The notes below the pieces were generated by a model. The model was not told where the DNA came from, did no database searches, and worked only from the letters and a program-made list of their open reading frames with translations. Positions 16,908 to 27,002 of a stretch of DNA of 64,000 bases are shown here, piece by piece. How positions within the stretch are numbered: the first letter of the stretch is position 1; each line of letters opens with the position of its first letter. The position numbers and the translations under genes were made by a program. Location of the stretch: the NCBI RefSeq assembly GCF_023015905.1, contig NZ_JALKBD010000001.1, positions 124,001-188,000 on the forward strand, read 5' to 3'. This DNA comes from Arenibacter sp. F20364 (lineage in GTDB: Bacteria; Bacteroidota; Bacteroidia; Flavobacteriales; Flavobacteriaceae).

Positions 16908-19352
16908 ATGAAAGTTCTAAAATTCGGTGGTACTTCGGTTGCCAACGCTAAAAATATAAGTTTAGTAAAAAATATTATTGCAGGCCTTGGGCCTAATAAA
17001 TCCGTTGTTGTGGTTTCAGCACTTGGAGGAATTACAGATCTACTGTTAAAGACTGCAACTTTGGCTTCCAAACAGGATCAAACCTATAAAAACATACTGA
17101 AGGAAATAGAGGACAGACATCTTTTGACCATAAAGGAACTAATCCCCATACATTCCCAAAGCAAGGTACTGAGCAAGGTAAAGAGTGAACTTAACACCCT
17201 TGAAACTCTTCTGGAAGGAGCTTTTTTAATAGGAGAGATCACTCCAAAACTATCGGACAAGATTGTTAGCTATGGCGAGTTGCTCTCTTCCTATATTATT
17301 AGCGAATATTTCATTGTTGAAGGAATAGACACTGTCCATGCGGATAGCAGAGAACTTATAAAAACCAATTCCAATTTTGGAAAGGCGGCCGTTAACTTTG
17401 AATTAACAAATCGAAATATTACAGAATACATAGACAATTGCGATAAGAATGTTGTTGTTATGGGTGGCTTTATTGCTTCGGCCGTAAATGGAGATTCCAC
17501 TACTTTGGGCAGAGGAGGATCCGATTATACTGCTGCCATTGTTGCAAACGCAACAAATGCGGAAGTCCTGGAAATATGGACAGATGTAAGCGGTATGTAC
17601 ACCGCCAACCCAAAAATAGTGAAACAGGCCATGGCCATTCCACATATATCGTATGAAGAAGCTATGGAATTGTCGCACTTTGGAGCAAAGGTCCTTTATC
17701 CCCCTACGATCCAACCGGTATTGACCAAAGGAATTTCCATTGTCATCAAAAACACCTTCGACCCAGAGGCTCCTGGTACTCTAATTACCAAGAATAAAAA
17801 TGGACAAGGCAAAACCGTAAGAGGAATAAGCCATGTGGAAAACATTGCGCTGGTATCCCTTGAGGGCCCAGGTATGGTGGGGATTACAGGGATCTCCAAA
17901 CGCTTTTTCGAAGTACTTTCAACTGCAGGTATCAGTGTTGTAATGATTACCCAGGCGTCCTCCGAACATTCCATCTGCATAGGTATCGACAATCAGGATG
18001 CGGACCATGCTGTTCAAGTTATCAATGATGCTTTTGATATTGAAATTTCCCTTGGCAAAATAAAACCTGTATCTGCAGAAAAAGATCTGGCCATCATTGC
18101 CCTGGTTGGCGACAATATGAAAAGTCATCAAGGTCTTAGCGGCAAAATGTTCAGCACCCTAGGTAAGAATAACGTTAATATCCGAGCCATAGCCCAAGGA
18201 GCTTCCGAAAGGAACATATCTGCCGTAATCCTAAAAGAAGATGTAAAAAAAGCACTTAACACCCTTCATGAAGAATTTTTTGAGGAAAATATAAAACAGT
18301 TGAACCTGTTTGTGATGGGGGTAGGTAATGTAGGCGCCAAGTTCTTGCACCAAATCCAATCGCAAAAGAAGTATTTAAAGGAAAAACTTAAGCTGAATAT
18401 TAGGGTTATTGGCATGTCCAATTCCAGGACCATGATTTTTGATGAGGACGGCATTGCCCTGAAAAACTGGGAAGAATTGCTAAGCAAGGGAGAAAAGACC
18501 AACCGCGAACAATTTTTTGAAAAGGTTAAAAAACTTAATTATCGAAATAGCATTTTTGTGGACAATACTGCTAGTCAAGAGGTATCAGAAACCTATAATT
18601 CCTATTTAAGAAATAGTATATCAGTTGTTACCTGTAATAAAATAGCCTGTTCATCGGCATATGAGAATTATCAGGAGTTAAAGGACCTAGCCAGACAATA
18701 TAATGCGCCATTTCTTTTCGAAACAAATGTTGGCGCCGGTCTACCCATTATTGACACCTTAAAGCACCTTGTAGCTTCGGGCGATAAAATATTAAAAATT
18801 CAAGCGGTACTTTCCGGTAGTTTAAATTTTGTCTTTAACAATTTTAACGATACTACCACCTTTCATGATATAGTAAAGCAAGCACAGGTAGAAGGTTATA
18901 CAGAGCCAGACCCAAAAATAGATTTGAGCGGGGTGGATGTTATGCGAAAAATATTGATTCTGGCCAGGGAAAGTGGAAACGTACTGAACATAGAGGACAT
19001 CCAAAATAATGCCTTTCTTCCCCAAGAGAGTTTGGAGACAAAGAACAATGAAGATTTTTTCAAGTCATTGACTAAGTATGAAGAATCATTTCAACAGATG
19101 TACAAGAAGGCGGTGGAAGAAGACAGCAAGTTGAAATATGTAGCGCAATTCGAAAACGGAAAAGCCAGTGTTGGTCTACAAAGGATACCGAGAGGGCATG
19201 ATTTTTATAATTTGGAAGGAAGTGATAATATTGTGTTGTTCTATACAGAACGCTACCCCAACCAGCCTATGATTATTAAAGGTGCCGGAGCCGGAGCGGA
19301 TGTTACGGCCTCTGGAATTTTCGCTGACATCATACGTATCGGCAATTTTTAA
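16908..19352 (+). CDS. thrA: Bifunctional aspartokinase / homoserine dehydrogenase
   Basis: An 814-residue fusion that catalyses the first and third steps from aspartate towards threonine and methionine. Residues 1-280 form the kinase with K-F-G-G-T-S-V and the later G-R-G-G-S-D-Y-T; two ACT domains (about 300-460) bind the feedback inhibitor; from about 465 the NAD(P)-binding homoserine dehydrogenase follows with V-M-G-V-G-N-V-G-A-K-F and, near 600, the segment F-E-T-N-V-G-A-G-L-P. Length and order match E. coli ThrA. It leads the thrA-thrB-thrC operon (36- and 68-nt gaps) and is preceded by its promoter, a leader peptide and alternative hairpins. Confidence 0.97.
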   Translation: MKVLKFGGTSVANAKNISLVKNIIAGLGPNKSVVVVSALGGITDLLLKTATLASKQDQTYKNILKEIEDRHLLTIKELIPIHSQSKVLSKVKSELNTLETLLEGAFLIGEITPKLSDKIVSYGELLSSYIISEYFIVEGIDTVHADSRELIKTNSNFGKAAVNFELTNRNITEYIDNCDKNVVVMGGFIASAVNGDSTTLGRGGSDYTAAIVANATNAEVLEIWTDVSGMYTANPKIVKQAMAIPHISYEEAMELSHFGAKVLYPPTIQPVLTKGISIVIKNTFDPEAPGTLITKNKNGQGKTVRGISHVENIALVSLEGPGMVGITGISKRFFEVLSTAGISVVMITQASSEHSICIGIDNQDADHAVQVINDAFDIEISLGKIKPVSAEKDLAIIALVGDNMKSHQGLSGKMFSTLGKNNVNIRAIAQGASERNISAVILKEDVKKALNTLHEEFFEENIKQLNLFVMGVGNVGAKFLHQIQSQKKYLKEKLKLNIRVIGMSNSRTMIFDEDGIALKNWEELLSKGEKTNREQFFEKVKKLNYRNSIFVDNTASQEVSETYNSYLRNSISVVTCNKIACSSAYENYQELKDLARQYNAPFLFETNVGAGLPIIDTLKHLVASGDKILKIQAVLSGSLNFVFNNFNDTTTFHDIVKQAQVEGYTEPDPKIDLSGVDVMRKILILARESGNVLNIEDIQNNAFLPQESLETKNNEDFFKSLTKYEESFQQMYKKAVEEDSKLKYVAQFENGKASVGLQRIPRGHDFYNLEGSDNIVLFYTERYPNQPMIIKGAGAGADVTASGIFADIIRIGNF

Positions 19353-19388
19353 GAGAGCTCCTAAAGTGTGAATTTTTATTGATTACAA

Positions 19389-20321
19389 ATGAAAACTAGT
19401 GAAATTAAAATTTTCTGTCCGGCTACCATAGCCAATGTTTCCTGTGGCTTTGATGTCTTGGGACTTGCTTTGGATTCTGTAGGCGATGAAATGGTGATAA
19501 GGAAAACCAATCAAAAAGGAATAAAGATCACCAAGCTTACAGGACAGGACCTACCCACGGAAACCCTACAAAATGTTGCCGGGGTTGCTGGATTGGCACT
19601 GTTGGCGGAAAGTGATCATGTGGGTGGTTTTGAGATCGAGATTTACAAGAAAATTAAAGCAGGTAGCGGTATAGGAAGTAGCGCCGCCAGTTCTACAGGA
19701 GCGGTGTGGGCCATGAACCAACTTTTAGATAGTCCCTTCAGCAATTTGGAGTTGGTGAAATTTGCCATGGAGGGAGAACGTTTGGCCAGTGGTGTTGCCC
19801 ATGCTGACAATGTTGCCCCGGCCCTATTTGGCGGCTTTACCTTGGTGCGCAGTTACCAACCCTTGGACATAGTAAAAATTCCGACTCCACCAGAATTATT
19901 TGCAACGGTGATACACCCACAAATAGAAGTAAAGACTTCCGACTCCAGACGAATCCTAAAAACCTCCATTTCCCTAGAAGACGGCATAAAGCAATGGGGG
20001 AATGTAGGCGGACTCATAGCCGGGCTATATACCAATGACTACGACCTAATTAGTAGGTCTTTGGTAGACCATATCGTAGAGCCCATTAGATCCATTCTTA
20101 TTCCCGGATTCGATAAGGTGAAGGAAGACGCTATAGCCGCAGGTGCCCTAGGCTGTGGAATTTCAGGTTCGGGCCCTTCAATCTTTGCCCTAAGCAAGGG
20201 CAATGAGAACGCTGTAAGAGTAGCCGAAGCCATGAGAAATGTTTACGAAAAAATTGGGGTCGATTATGACGTACACGTTTCCAAAATAAATACCCAAGGG
20301 ATTAAAATAATAGAAAATTGA
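19389..20321 (+). CDS. thrB: Homoserine kinase
   Basis: A GHMP-family kinase of 310 residues that phosphorylates homoserine to O-phosphohomoserine. The ATP-binding motif 2 reads G-S-G-I-G-S-S-A-A-S-S (about residues 93-103). The N-terminal P-A-T-I-A-N-V-S-C-G-F-D-V-L-G and the C-terminal G-C-G-I-S-G-S-G-P-S motif 3 are typical of ThrB. Second gene of the threonine operon, 36 nt after thrA. Confidence 0.96.
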   Translation: MKTSEIKIFCPATIANVSCGFDVLGLALDSVGDEMVIRKTNQKGIKITKLTGQDLPTETLQNVAGVAGLALLAESDHVGGFEIEIYKKIKAGSGIGSSAASSTGAVWAMNQLLDSPFSNLELVKFAMEGERLASGVAHADNVAPALFGGFTLVRSYQPLDIVKIPTPPELFATVIHPQIEVKTSDSRRILKTSISLEDGIKQWGNVGGLIAGLYTNDYDLISRSLVDHIVEPIRSILIPGFDKVKEDAIAAGALGCGISGSGPSIFALSKGNENAVRVAEAMRNVYEKIGVDYDVHVSKINTQGIKIIEN

Positions 20322-20389
20322 TGTATTATTCATCTCTGGGAATTTAAGATTTAACCCAATCATTACAACTCATTCCAATACTGATAAAA

Positions 20390-21685
20390 ATGAACTTTTA
20401 TAGCCTAAACAAACAAGCTCCAAATGTGTCTTTCAAAGATGCCGTTATAAAAGGAATAGCCCCAGATCGCGGGTTATATTTTCCTGAAACAATCGAGGCG
20501 CTACCAAAAGATCTATTTGACAAAATAGAAGATTACTCCAATCATGAAATTGCTTTTTTGGCCATAAAACAATTTGTGGGCGAGGATATCCCCGAAGCCA
20601 CTTTAAAAGAAATCCTTGCCGATGTTTTGGATTTTGGTTTTCCCCTTGTGGAAATTGGGGACACAGTAGGCGCTTTGGAACTTTTTCATGGTCCTACCCT
20701 AGCCTTTAAGGATGTCGGGGCAAGATTCATGGCCAGATGCCTAGGTCATTTTTCGACTGAAAACACTAAGGATGTAACGGTATTGGTAGCCACTTCCGGG
20801 GATACGGGAGGTGCAGTGGCGAATGGATTCCTTGGGGTGGACGGGGTTAAGGTTGTAATTCTATATCCTAGCGGAAAGGTTAGCGATATTCAAGAGAAAC
20901 AGTTGACCACATTGGGCAAAAATATTACTGCATTGGAAGTGGAAGGCACTTTTGATGACTGCCAAAATATGGTAAAAACAGCTTTCCTGGACGAAGAATT
21001 GATCCAGAACATGCAATTGACCTCTGCCAATAGTATTAATGTAGCCAGATGGCTCCCCCAAATGTTTTATTTCCTATTCGCCTATAAAGAGATGAAGTCC
21101 AAGGGCAAGGAAATTGTATTTTCCGTACCTAGTGGCAATTTTGGGAATATATGTGCAGGGATTATGGCACAAAGACTGGGAATGCCCTGCAATCATTTTA
21201 TTGCTTCAACAAATGTCAATGACGTAGTCCCCCGTTATATGAAAACCATGGCGTATGAGCCAAAGCCTTCCATTGCTACCATTTCCAATGCCATGGATGT
21301 GGGCGACCCAAGTAATTTTATCAGGATAAGGCATTTGTACAAGGATAATTTTGAGGAATTATCCAAAAACCTTTCTTCCTATTCCTTTACGGATAGTGAG
21401 ACCAAAGAAGCCATGCTGGAATTGTACAACGAATTTACTTATGTGGCAGACCCACATGGTGCTGTTGGTTATTTGGGCTTAAAGAAGTATCAGGAAACCC
21501 ATCCGGATATCTATGGCATATTCCTGGAAACAGCACACCCTGTAAAGTTTTTGGATGTAGTGGAAGACACTATTCGTGAGAACATCGAATTACCGGATAG
21601 CATTGTAAAAGTAATGAACAAAAAGAAAAAGGCGATCAAAATCTCTCAATATGACGAGCTAAAAGGGTATCTATTGGGTAAATAA
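20390..21685 (+). CDS. thrC: Threonine synthase
   Basis: A PLP enzyme of 431 residues that converts O-phosphohomoserine to threonine and phosphate. The PLP-binding lysine lies in G-P-T-L-A-F-K-D-V-G-A-R-F, about residue 106; the phosphate-binding loop S-G-D-T-G-G-A-V-A and the later V-P-S-G-N-F-G-N are present. The N terminus M-N-F-Y-S-L-N is typical of the ThrC subgroup of Bacteroidota and Gammaproteobacteria. It ends the operon, 11 nt before the convergent glf stop, with no clear terminator between them. Confidence 0.96.
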   Translation: MNFYSLNKQAPNVSFKDAVIKGIAPDRGLYFPETIEALPKDLFDKIEDYSNHEIAFLAIKQFVGEDIPEATLKEILADVLDFGFPLVEIGDTVGALELFHGPTLAFKDVGARFMARCLGHFSTENTKDVTVLVATSGDTGGAVANGFLGVDGVKVVILYPSGKVSDIQEKQLTTLGKNITALEVEGTFDDCQNMVKTAFLDEELIQNMQLTSANSINVARWLPQMFYFLFAYKEMKSKGKEIVFSVPSGNFGNICAGIMAQRLGMPCNHFIASTNVNDVVPRYMKTMAYEPKPSIATISNAMDVGDPSNFIRIRHLYKDNFEELSKNLSSYSFTDSETKEAMLELYNEFTYVADPHGAVGYLGLKKYQETHPDIYGIFLETAHPVKFLDVVEDTIRENIELPDSIVKVMNKKKKAIKISQYDELKGYLLGK

Positions 21686-21696
21686 ATAGCTTTAGC

Positions 21697-22794
21697 TCAG
21701 TTGAAGATTTTTTTGCACTTGGCCAATGCCGAGGCTATTACCTGATGCATATCGTAATACTTATATTCGGCCAGCCTTCCTCCAAAAATAATATTGTCCG
21801 CCTCGGACAATGCCTTATACTTGGAGTATATTTCATTGTTCCTTAAATCATTGATCGGATAATAAGGCTCTTTATTACCAGACCATTCCGTAGGGTATTC
21901 TTTGGTGATGACGGTCTTATTCTGTGTGCCAAATTCAAAATGCTTATGTTCTAATATTCGGGTATACGGAATTTCTGAATCGGTATAATTTACAACTGCG
22001 TTGCCCTGATAATTTTCCATATCCAAAGTTTCATGCTGAAAATCCAGACTCCGATATTCCAGTTTACCATAGCGATAATCATAAAATTCATCAATCTTTC
22101 CTGTGAACACCACCTGATCTGCCGTTGCCATTAATTCGGATTTCCCCTTAAAGAAATCGACCTCCAAACGAGTTTCAATACCGTCCAATAAGCCATTGAC
22201 CAACTTATTGTAACCCCCAACAGGAATTCCTTGGTATTTATCATTAAAATAATTATTGTCGAACGTAAATCGCAAAGGCAACCTTTTTATGATAAAAGCC
22301 GGTAGTTCGGTGGCCTTCCGGCCCCATTGCTTCTCGGTATATCCTTTGATCAATTTTTCATAGATATCCTTACCAACCAGCGAGAGTGCCTGTTCTTCCA
22401 AATTCTTTGGATTTTTGACCCCTACTTCCCTTACTTGTTCTGCAATTACCGACTTGGCTTCCTCTGGCGACTTTACCTTCCACAACTGATGAAAGGTATT
22501 CATGTTAAACGGCAAGTTATAAAGCTCGTCCTTGTAGACGGCTACCGGTGAATTGGTGTATCTATTGAATTCTACAAATCCATTGACATAATCCCAAATT
22601 GCTTTGTCGTTGGTATGAAAAATATGGGCCCCGTACTTATGTACATTAATGCCTTCCACCTCCTCACAATAAACATTGCCCCCAAGATGTGGACGCTTAT
22701 CGATTATCAAACACTTTTTCCCCTTCTTTTTGGCTTCATGAGCAAAAACAGCACCAAAAAGTCCGGCTCCCACAATCAGATAATCGTATTTCAT
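21697..22794 (-). CDS. glf: UDP-galactopyranose mutase
   Basis: A flavoenzyme of 365 residues that interconverts UDP-galactopyranose and UDP-galactofuranose, the donor for galactofuranose in surface glycans. The FAD-binding motif is V-G-A-G-L-F-G-A-V-F (residues 8-17), followed by I-D-K-R-P-H-L-G-G-N. The conserved K-G-Y-T-E-K-Q-W-G-R and R-Y-T-N-S-P segments are visible. It is divergent from a glycosyltransferase that is probably its partner. Confidence 0.96.
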   Translation of the reverse strand: MKYDYLIVGAGLFGAVFAHEAKKKGKKCLIIDKRPHLGGNVYCEEVEGINVHKYGAHIFHTNDKAIWDYVNGFVEFNRYTNSPVAVYKDELYNLPFNMNTFHQLWKVKSPEEAKSVIAEQVREVGVKNPKNLEEQALSLVGKDIYEKLIKGYTEKQWGRKATELPAFIIKRLPLRFTFDNNYFNDKYQGIPVGGYNKLVNGLLDGIETRLEVDFFKGKSELMATADQVVFTGKIDEFYDYRYGKLEYRSLDFQHETLDMENYQGNAVVNYTDSEIPYTRILEHKHFEFGTQNKTVITKEYPTEWSGNKEPYYPINDLRNNEIYSKYKALSEADNIIFGGRLAEYKYYDMHQVIASALAKCKKIFN

Positions 22795-22902
22795 TTTAGG
22801 TTTATTAGAGCGTGCGCAATTAGTAAAGAAGTAAAACTACTGTATATTCCAACGTTTATGAATTGAAATCAAAAAAAAAAATTCGCTTTGCCATAACATG
22901 GT

Positions 22903-22910
22903 TATATTTG
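22903..22910 (+). promoter_or_regulatory. Candidate -7 box for the glycosyltransferase gene
   Basis: TATATTTG matches TAnnTTTG exactly. No TTTG is found at the expected 17-23 nt upstream (the nearest, 22887-22890, is 12 nt away), so only half the signal is present. It supports a translation start downstream of about 22917. Confidence 0.4.
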
Positions 22911-22934
22911 CAGTGCTTAATGAACCGACCCAAA

Positions 22935-23978
22935 ATGGCCAATTTATATTATATCTCCCGAAATTACAAAGCAACCAACAGTGCGGCCTCCAAGCCGAAA
23001 ACAGATTGTGAGCGGATCTTGTACACCATAGGTTTCCAAAATTTGGGCTTTAAACAAACTACTTTTGCCAGTTCGGCGGTGGGTGCTGTAGTAAGTTTTT
23101 TTGGTATTACAAAAGGAGTTATTCGTTTACCAAAAAATTCCACCTTGGCTATACAATACCCTCTTAGCAAATATTACAAATACATTACTACCGTAGCTGG
23201 AATAAAAAAATGTAAAATCGTATTGATCATTCATGATGTTAAATACCTCATGGGTAAAAGCAGGGATATTGCAAGGGAAATGAAAAAATTCTCTTGTGCC
23301 GATGTAATCATTGTTCATAACGATATCATGAAAAAATGGTTTGAGGAACATGGGGCCACTGCCAAATTGATACCACTGTACATGTTCGATTATTTGGACA
23401 ACAATAATAACTATACTGCCCCAGAACCATCTAAAAATGGTTTATTCGATGTAGTTTTCGCTGGCGGTTTGGGCATGGAAAAAAGTGCATTTATCTATAA
23501 GTTGGACGCCTTAAAGAACAATAGCTTTCATTTAAAACTTTACGGTAGCGGTTTTATTAAAGACGATGTAGATCCCGCCAATTCCATCATAAGTTTTGAA
23601 GGCATGTTTTCTCCGGATGAAGTTGCAAAACACATAAGAGGTTCCTTTGGCCTGGTATGGAACGGTAATTCCATTGACGAATGTGGCGGTCATTTTGGAC
23701 AATACCTCTTATATAACAATCCCCATAAAACATCACTTTATTTGCTCTGCGGTCTCCCTATCATTATATGGGACAGGGCTGCTATTGCCACGGTCATTAA
23801 AGAACGCCAGTTGGGTATATGCATCTCTTCCTTGGAGGAGTTGGACGGCAAATTAAAGAACCTGCCCATCGAAGAATACCAAATAATGGTTAAAAATGTA
23901 GCGGAAGTCAGGGAACAAATAATTTCAGGTGGATTTTTGAAATCGGCTATGAAAAAGGCACTCCTAGAACTTTCCTAG
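22935..23978 (+). CDS. Glycosyltransferase, probable galactofuranosyltransferase
   Basis: About 347 residues from the ATG at 22935, giving the N terminus M-A-N-L-Y-Y-I-S-R-N-Y-K. An in-frame ATG at 22920 and a TTG at 22863 are possible but lie at or before the expected transcription start. The protein shows a GT-B-like two-domain pattern: V-L-I-I-H-D-V-K-Y-L near residue 100, D-V-I-I-V-H-N then L-Y-M-F-D-Y, and a C-terminal nucleotide-binding half with G-G-L-G-M-E-K and F-G-L-V-W-N-G. This layout resembles bacterial beta-galactofuranosyltransferases. The divergent glf gene supplies the matching donor, which supports the call. No membrane segment is seen, so it works on the cytoplasmic side. 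Confidence 0.7.
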   Translation: MANLYYISRNYKATNSAASKPKTDCERILYTIGFQNLGFKQTTFASSAVGAVVSFFGITKGVIRLPKNSTLAIQYPLSKYYKYITTVAGIKKCKIVLIIHDVKYLMGKSRDIAREMKKFSCADVIIVHNDIMKKWFEEHGATAKLIPLYMFDYLDNNNNYTAPEPSKNGLFDVVFAGGLGMEKSAFIYKLDALKNNSFHLKLYGSGFIKDDVDPANSIISFEGMFSPDEVAKHIRGSFGLVWNGNSIDECGGHFGQYLLYNNPHKTSLYLLCGLPIIIWDRAAIATVIKERQLGICISSLEELDGKLKNLPIEEYQIMVKNVAEVREQIISGGFLKSAMKKALLELS

Positions 23979-23993
23979 TTATCCTTATCCCTA

Positions 23994-25616
23994 TTAGTCC
24001 AATGATGGCAAATTAAAATTGTCCAGTGGGCTGGATTGCTTCATCACCGCCTCTATGTCTACGGTTGTCCTAGGAGCCATCTCCGATAAATTAACAGGTC
24101 CATTTTTGGCGATAAGAATATCGTCTTCGATCCTTACCGCTATCCCCCACCATTTTCTATCGCAATTACTCCCTTCTGGAATATAAATTCCAGGCTCTAC
24201 AGTAATAACGGTGTTTTCCTTAAAGGCCTCATAAGTACCTTTATCATGAACATCGAGGCCTAAATAATGGGATGTGCCGTGCGGAAAATATTTTCTGGCC
24301 TCCATAGGGCTCCCAATGATACCCAGCTTCATCAACCCTTCAGCTACAACCTTACTAGCGGCCTGCCCAGGAGCCTGAAAAGACGCCCCTACCACACTGG
24401 CTTTTATTCCCGCCTCTTGGGCATTGTATACAATATCGTAAATCTGTTTTTGTTCCTTTGAAAATTTTCCGGTCGCCGGAATGGTCCGGGTTACATCGGC
24501 AGTATAACCATGATATTCAGCTCCTAAATCCATCAAAACCAGATCATTCCCAACCTTAGGTTTATTATTCTCAATATAATGCAGAATACAACCGTTATTG
24601 CCTCCACCCACTATTGAAGGATAGCCCTCATATTCGGCACCGTACTTTTTATAAACAAATTCATGTACCCCTTGAATTTCCATTTCGGACATGTTTGGAT
24701 GCATTGCCTTCATAACCTCTATTTGGCCAACTGCGGAAATCTCCACGGCCTTCTTAAGAAGTACCAATTCTTCCTGGGTCTTAACTTCCCTTAATGTATT
24801 CATAATCTCTTCCAGCTTCGCACTGTTAAGGTTATTGGATTTCAATTGAAGGGCTACCTTTTCTTTAATTTCTATTCGGGATCTATCATCTTCGGCTTCC
24901 ACAAAATCTACCAGTAATTTATCCGATTTTAGTTCCTGATAATAATTTAAATACCTCCCCAGGGTCTGGGCCACGTTGACACTGTTTTCCACTTCGGTTG
25001 CCTTGATCATGCTATAAAGCTGTTGTTTAGTGGCATCGTAATCTGACGGATAATTGGACTTCTCCTTAAATGACCTTATCAAATCAAATATATCAGCGGG
25101 GTCATTGGTATCCCTAAAATCATTTTTGAAATCGAAAAACAGTACATTTTCAAACTTGGAAAAATCAATATCCGAGCTTAAAAATTCTTCCGCATTAAAG
25201 GCTCGTTCAAACCCCAATTGCCCTTTAACACCCTCTACTCCAAACCGTTTTCCGTTCCATTGTTCGGCCTTCTCATCCCTTTTCTGGGCATAGAGCACCT
25301 CATCATAATTGTTCCCGGCTTTATCCTTTTGCATTTCAGAAAATATAAGCAAAAGGGCATTGGGCTCTTTATACCCGGTTAAATAATAAAAATCCGGATC
25401 TTGATGGTATATATAATCCACGTCGTTTGCCCTATTCCTTACAGCTGCAGCAAAAAATACCGCAACACTATTTGGAGGCATTGCCTTACGCACTTCCTGA
25501 CGCCTTCCCTTATGAAAATCCGCACTTAAAAAATCGTTGGGAACTTCTTGGGCCTGAAACCAAGACGTTAAAAAAAGAAATAAAGAAATCACAATTAAAT
25601 TCCTCATGGTCATCAT
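23994..25616 (-). CDS. Exported Xaa-Pro aminopeptidase (M24B)
   Basis: A 540-residue pita-bread metallopeptidase that removes N-terminal residues preceding proline. A signal peptide (1-22, ending S-W-F-Q-A-Q) indicates a periplasmic or extracellular enzyme. An aminopeptidase P N-terminal domain (about 30-240) precedes the catalytic domain. Metal ligands are visible: Asp in M-D-L-G-A-E-Y, Asp in Y-T-A-D-V-T-R-T, His in P-H-G-T-S-H-Y-L-G-L-D-V-H, Glu in T-V-E-P-G-I-Y-I and Glu in V-R-I-E-D-D-I. The start at 25616 (one of three nearby ATG codons) fits a promoter just upstream. Single gene, convergent with the glycosyltransferase. Confidence 0.92.
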   Translation of the reverse strand: MMTMRNLIVISLFLFLTSWFQAQEVPNDFLSADFHKGRRQEVRKAMPPNSVAVFFAAAVRNRANDVDYIYHQDPDFYYLTGYKEPNALLLIFSEMQKDKAGNNYDEVLYAQKRDEKAEQWNGKRFGVEGVKGQLGFERAFNAEEFLSSDIDFSKFENVLFFDFKNDFRDTNDPADIFDLIRSFKEKSNYPSDYDATKQQLYSMIKATEVENSVNVAQTLGRYLNYYQELKSDKLLVDFVEAEDDRSRIEIKEKVALQLKSNNLNSAKLEEIMNTLREVKTQEELVLLKKAVEISAVGQIEVMKAMHPNMSEMEIQGVHEFVYKKYGAEYEGYPSIVGGGNNGCILHYIENNKPKVGNDLVLMDLGAEYHGYTADVTRTIPATGKFSKEQKQIYDIVYNAQEAGIKASVVGASFQAPGQAASKVVAEGLMKLGIIGSPMEARKYFPHGTSHYLGLDVHDKGTYEAFKENTVITVEPGIYIPEGSNCDRKWWGIAVRIEDDILIAKNGPVNLSEMAPRTTVDIEAVMKQSSPLDNFNLPSLD

Positions 25617-25627
25617 AAATTAATGCT

Positions 25628-25657
25628 CAAAAATAAGCAATAATAATACCACATCAA
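25628..25657 (-). promoter_or_regulatory. Promoter of the Xaa-Pro aminopeptidase gene
   Basis: On the minus strand TTG (25657-25655), 19 nt, TATTTTTG (25635-25628). The -7 box matches TAnnTTTG exactly. Transcription would begin a few bases before the ATG at 25616, giving a very short leader. Confidence 0.55.
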
Positions 25658-25877
25658 TTGACCATCTAAGAATTAGCAGGAAAATGGGAAAAACTAAACC
25701 CGCCGACCCCTAATGGGACAAAAAAATACGATTAGATTCATTTTTGCGATGAAGGACCCAGCATATTGCGAAATATCAAATTGCAGATCCTAATTAACAA
25801 TAATTTGTGCAAAACAAAAAGTATATAGATTCTCCCTTCGATTAATTTTCGATATTTTTACGCCTCAAATTATTCAA

Positions 25878-26963
25878 ATGAAAAACACCGCATTGACAAA
25901 AACCCATGAGGCATTGGGTGCCAAAATGGTACCTTTTGCAGGATATAATATGCCTGTTTCCTATGAAGGAGTTAATATAGAACATGAAACGGTCCGCAAA
26001 GGCGTGGGCGTCTTTGATGTATCCCATATGGGCGAGTTCTTGGTAGGAGGTCCCAATGCATTGGACCTCATACAAAAAGTAACTTCCAATGATGCTTCCA
26101 AATTAACCATTGGCAAGGCACAATACAGTTGTTTACCTAACGAAACAGGTGGTATTGTGGACGACCTAATAGTCTATAAAATTAAAGAAGAGCAATATCT
26201 TTTGGTTGTAAACGCCTCAAATATTGATAAAGACTGGGAACACCTTAGTAAATACAATAAGGATTTTGGTGCAGATCTGCGCAATATATCCGACGGGTAT
26301 TCCCTTCTTGCCATTCAGGGCCCCAAAGCCGTGGAAGCCATGCAGCCGTTGACCTCAATAGACTTAAACGCTATAAAGTTCTATTCCTTTGAAGTAGCGG
26401 ATTTTGGGGGTATAGAACATGTAATAATCTCAGCCACAGGTTATACAGGTTCTGGAGGTTTTGAAATATATTGCAAGAATGAAGAAGTACAACAGATTTG
26501 GGACAAGGTTTTTGAAGCCGGTGCCAAATACAACATAAAACCTATTGGACTTGCTGCCAGGGATACCTTGCGTTTGGAAATGGGCTACTGTTTGTACGGT
26601 AATGACATCAATGATTCTACTTCGCCACTGGAAGCAGGCTTAGGATGGATTACCAAGTTCAGCAAGGATTTTGTAAATAGCGAAGCCTTAGCCAAACAAA
26701 AAGAAGAAGGTGTTACCAAAAAACTGGTAGCCTTTGAGCTGGATGAGAAGGGGATTCCAAGGCACGATTACGATATTGTTGATGCAACAGGAAATAAAAT
26801 AGGGATTGTAACCTCGGGCACCATGTCGCCTTCCATGGGGAAAGGTATTGGTCTGGGATATGTGCCCACGGCAGCATCCCAAATTGGCGGTAAAATCTAT
26901 ATTCAAATTAGGAAAAATGCAGTTCCTGCTACCATTGTTAAACTCCCTTTTTATAAGGTCTAA
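25878..26963 (+). CDS. gcvT: Glycine cleavage system aminomethyltransferase (T protein)
   Basis: GcvT, 361 residues. It transfers the methylene group from aminomethyl-lipoyl-H protein to tetrahydrofolate, releasing ammonia. The N terminus [19 protein letters not shown] and the motif V-F-D-V-S-H-M-G-E are diagnostic; the catalytic Asp lies in this D-V-S-H segment. The folate-binding R-D-T-L-R-L-E-M-G near residue 233 and the C-terminal M-S-P-S are present. gcvH and gcvP are not in the window. I looked for a glycine riboswitch in the 260 nt upstream and saw none. Confidence 0.96.
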   Translation: MKNTALTKTHEALGAKMVPFAGYNMPVSYEGVNIEHETVRKGVGVFDVSHMGEFLVGGPNALDLIQKVTSNDASKLTIGKAQYSCLPNETGGIVDDLIVYKIKEEQYLLVVNASNIDKDWEHLSKYNKDFGADLRNISDGYSLLAIQGPKAVEAMQPLTSIDLNAIKFYSFEVADFGGIEHVIISATGYTGSGGFEIYCKNEEVQQIWDKVFEAGAKYNIKPIGLAARDTLRLEMGYCLYGNDINDSTSPLEAGLGWITKFSKDFVNSEALAKQKEEGVTKKLVAFELDEKGIPRHDYDIVDATGNKIGIVTSGTMSPSMGKGIGLGYVPTAASQIGGKIYIQIRKNAVPATIVKLPFYKV

Positions 26964-26986
26964 CAGATGTAGCGATTGAGTTTTGC

Positions 26987-27000
26987 AAAAGGAGGTGATA
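26987..27000 (+). promoter_or_regulatory. Unusually strong Shine-Dalgarno
   Basis: AAAAGGAGGTGATA places GGAGG 7 nt before the ATG at 27003 and complements almost the whole 16S anti-Shine-Dalgarno. Other starts in this window lack such a sequence. It decides the start at 27003 over an upstream TTG at 26976. Confidence 0.75.
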
Positions 27001-27002
27001 GA

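Noticed and set aside
21686-21696. Terminator between thrC and glf
   Set aside because: The 11-nt gap holds no hairpin; readthrough or termination inside coding sequence must occur.
25617-25877. Possible glycine riboswitch before gcvT
   Set aside because: The conserved paired helices and GGAGAG-type core of the riboswitch are absent.
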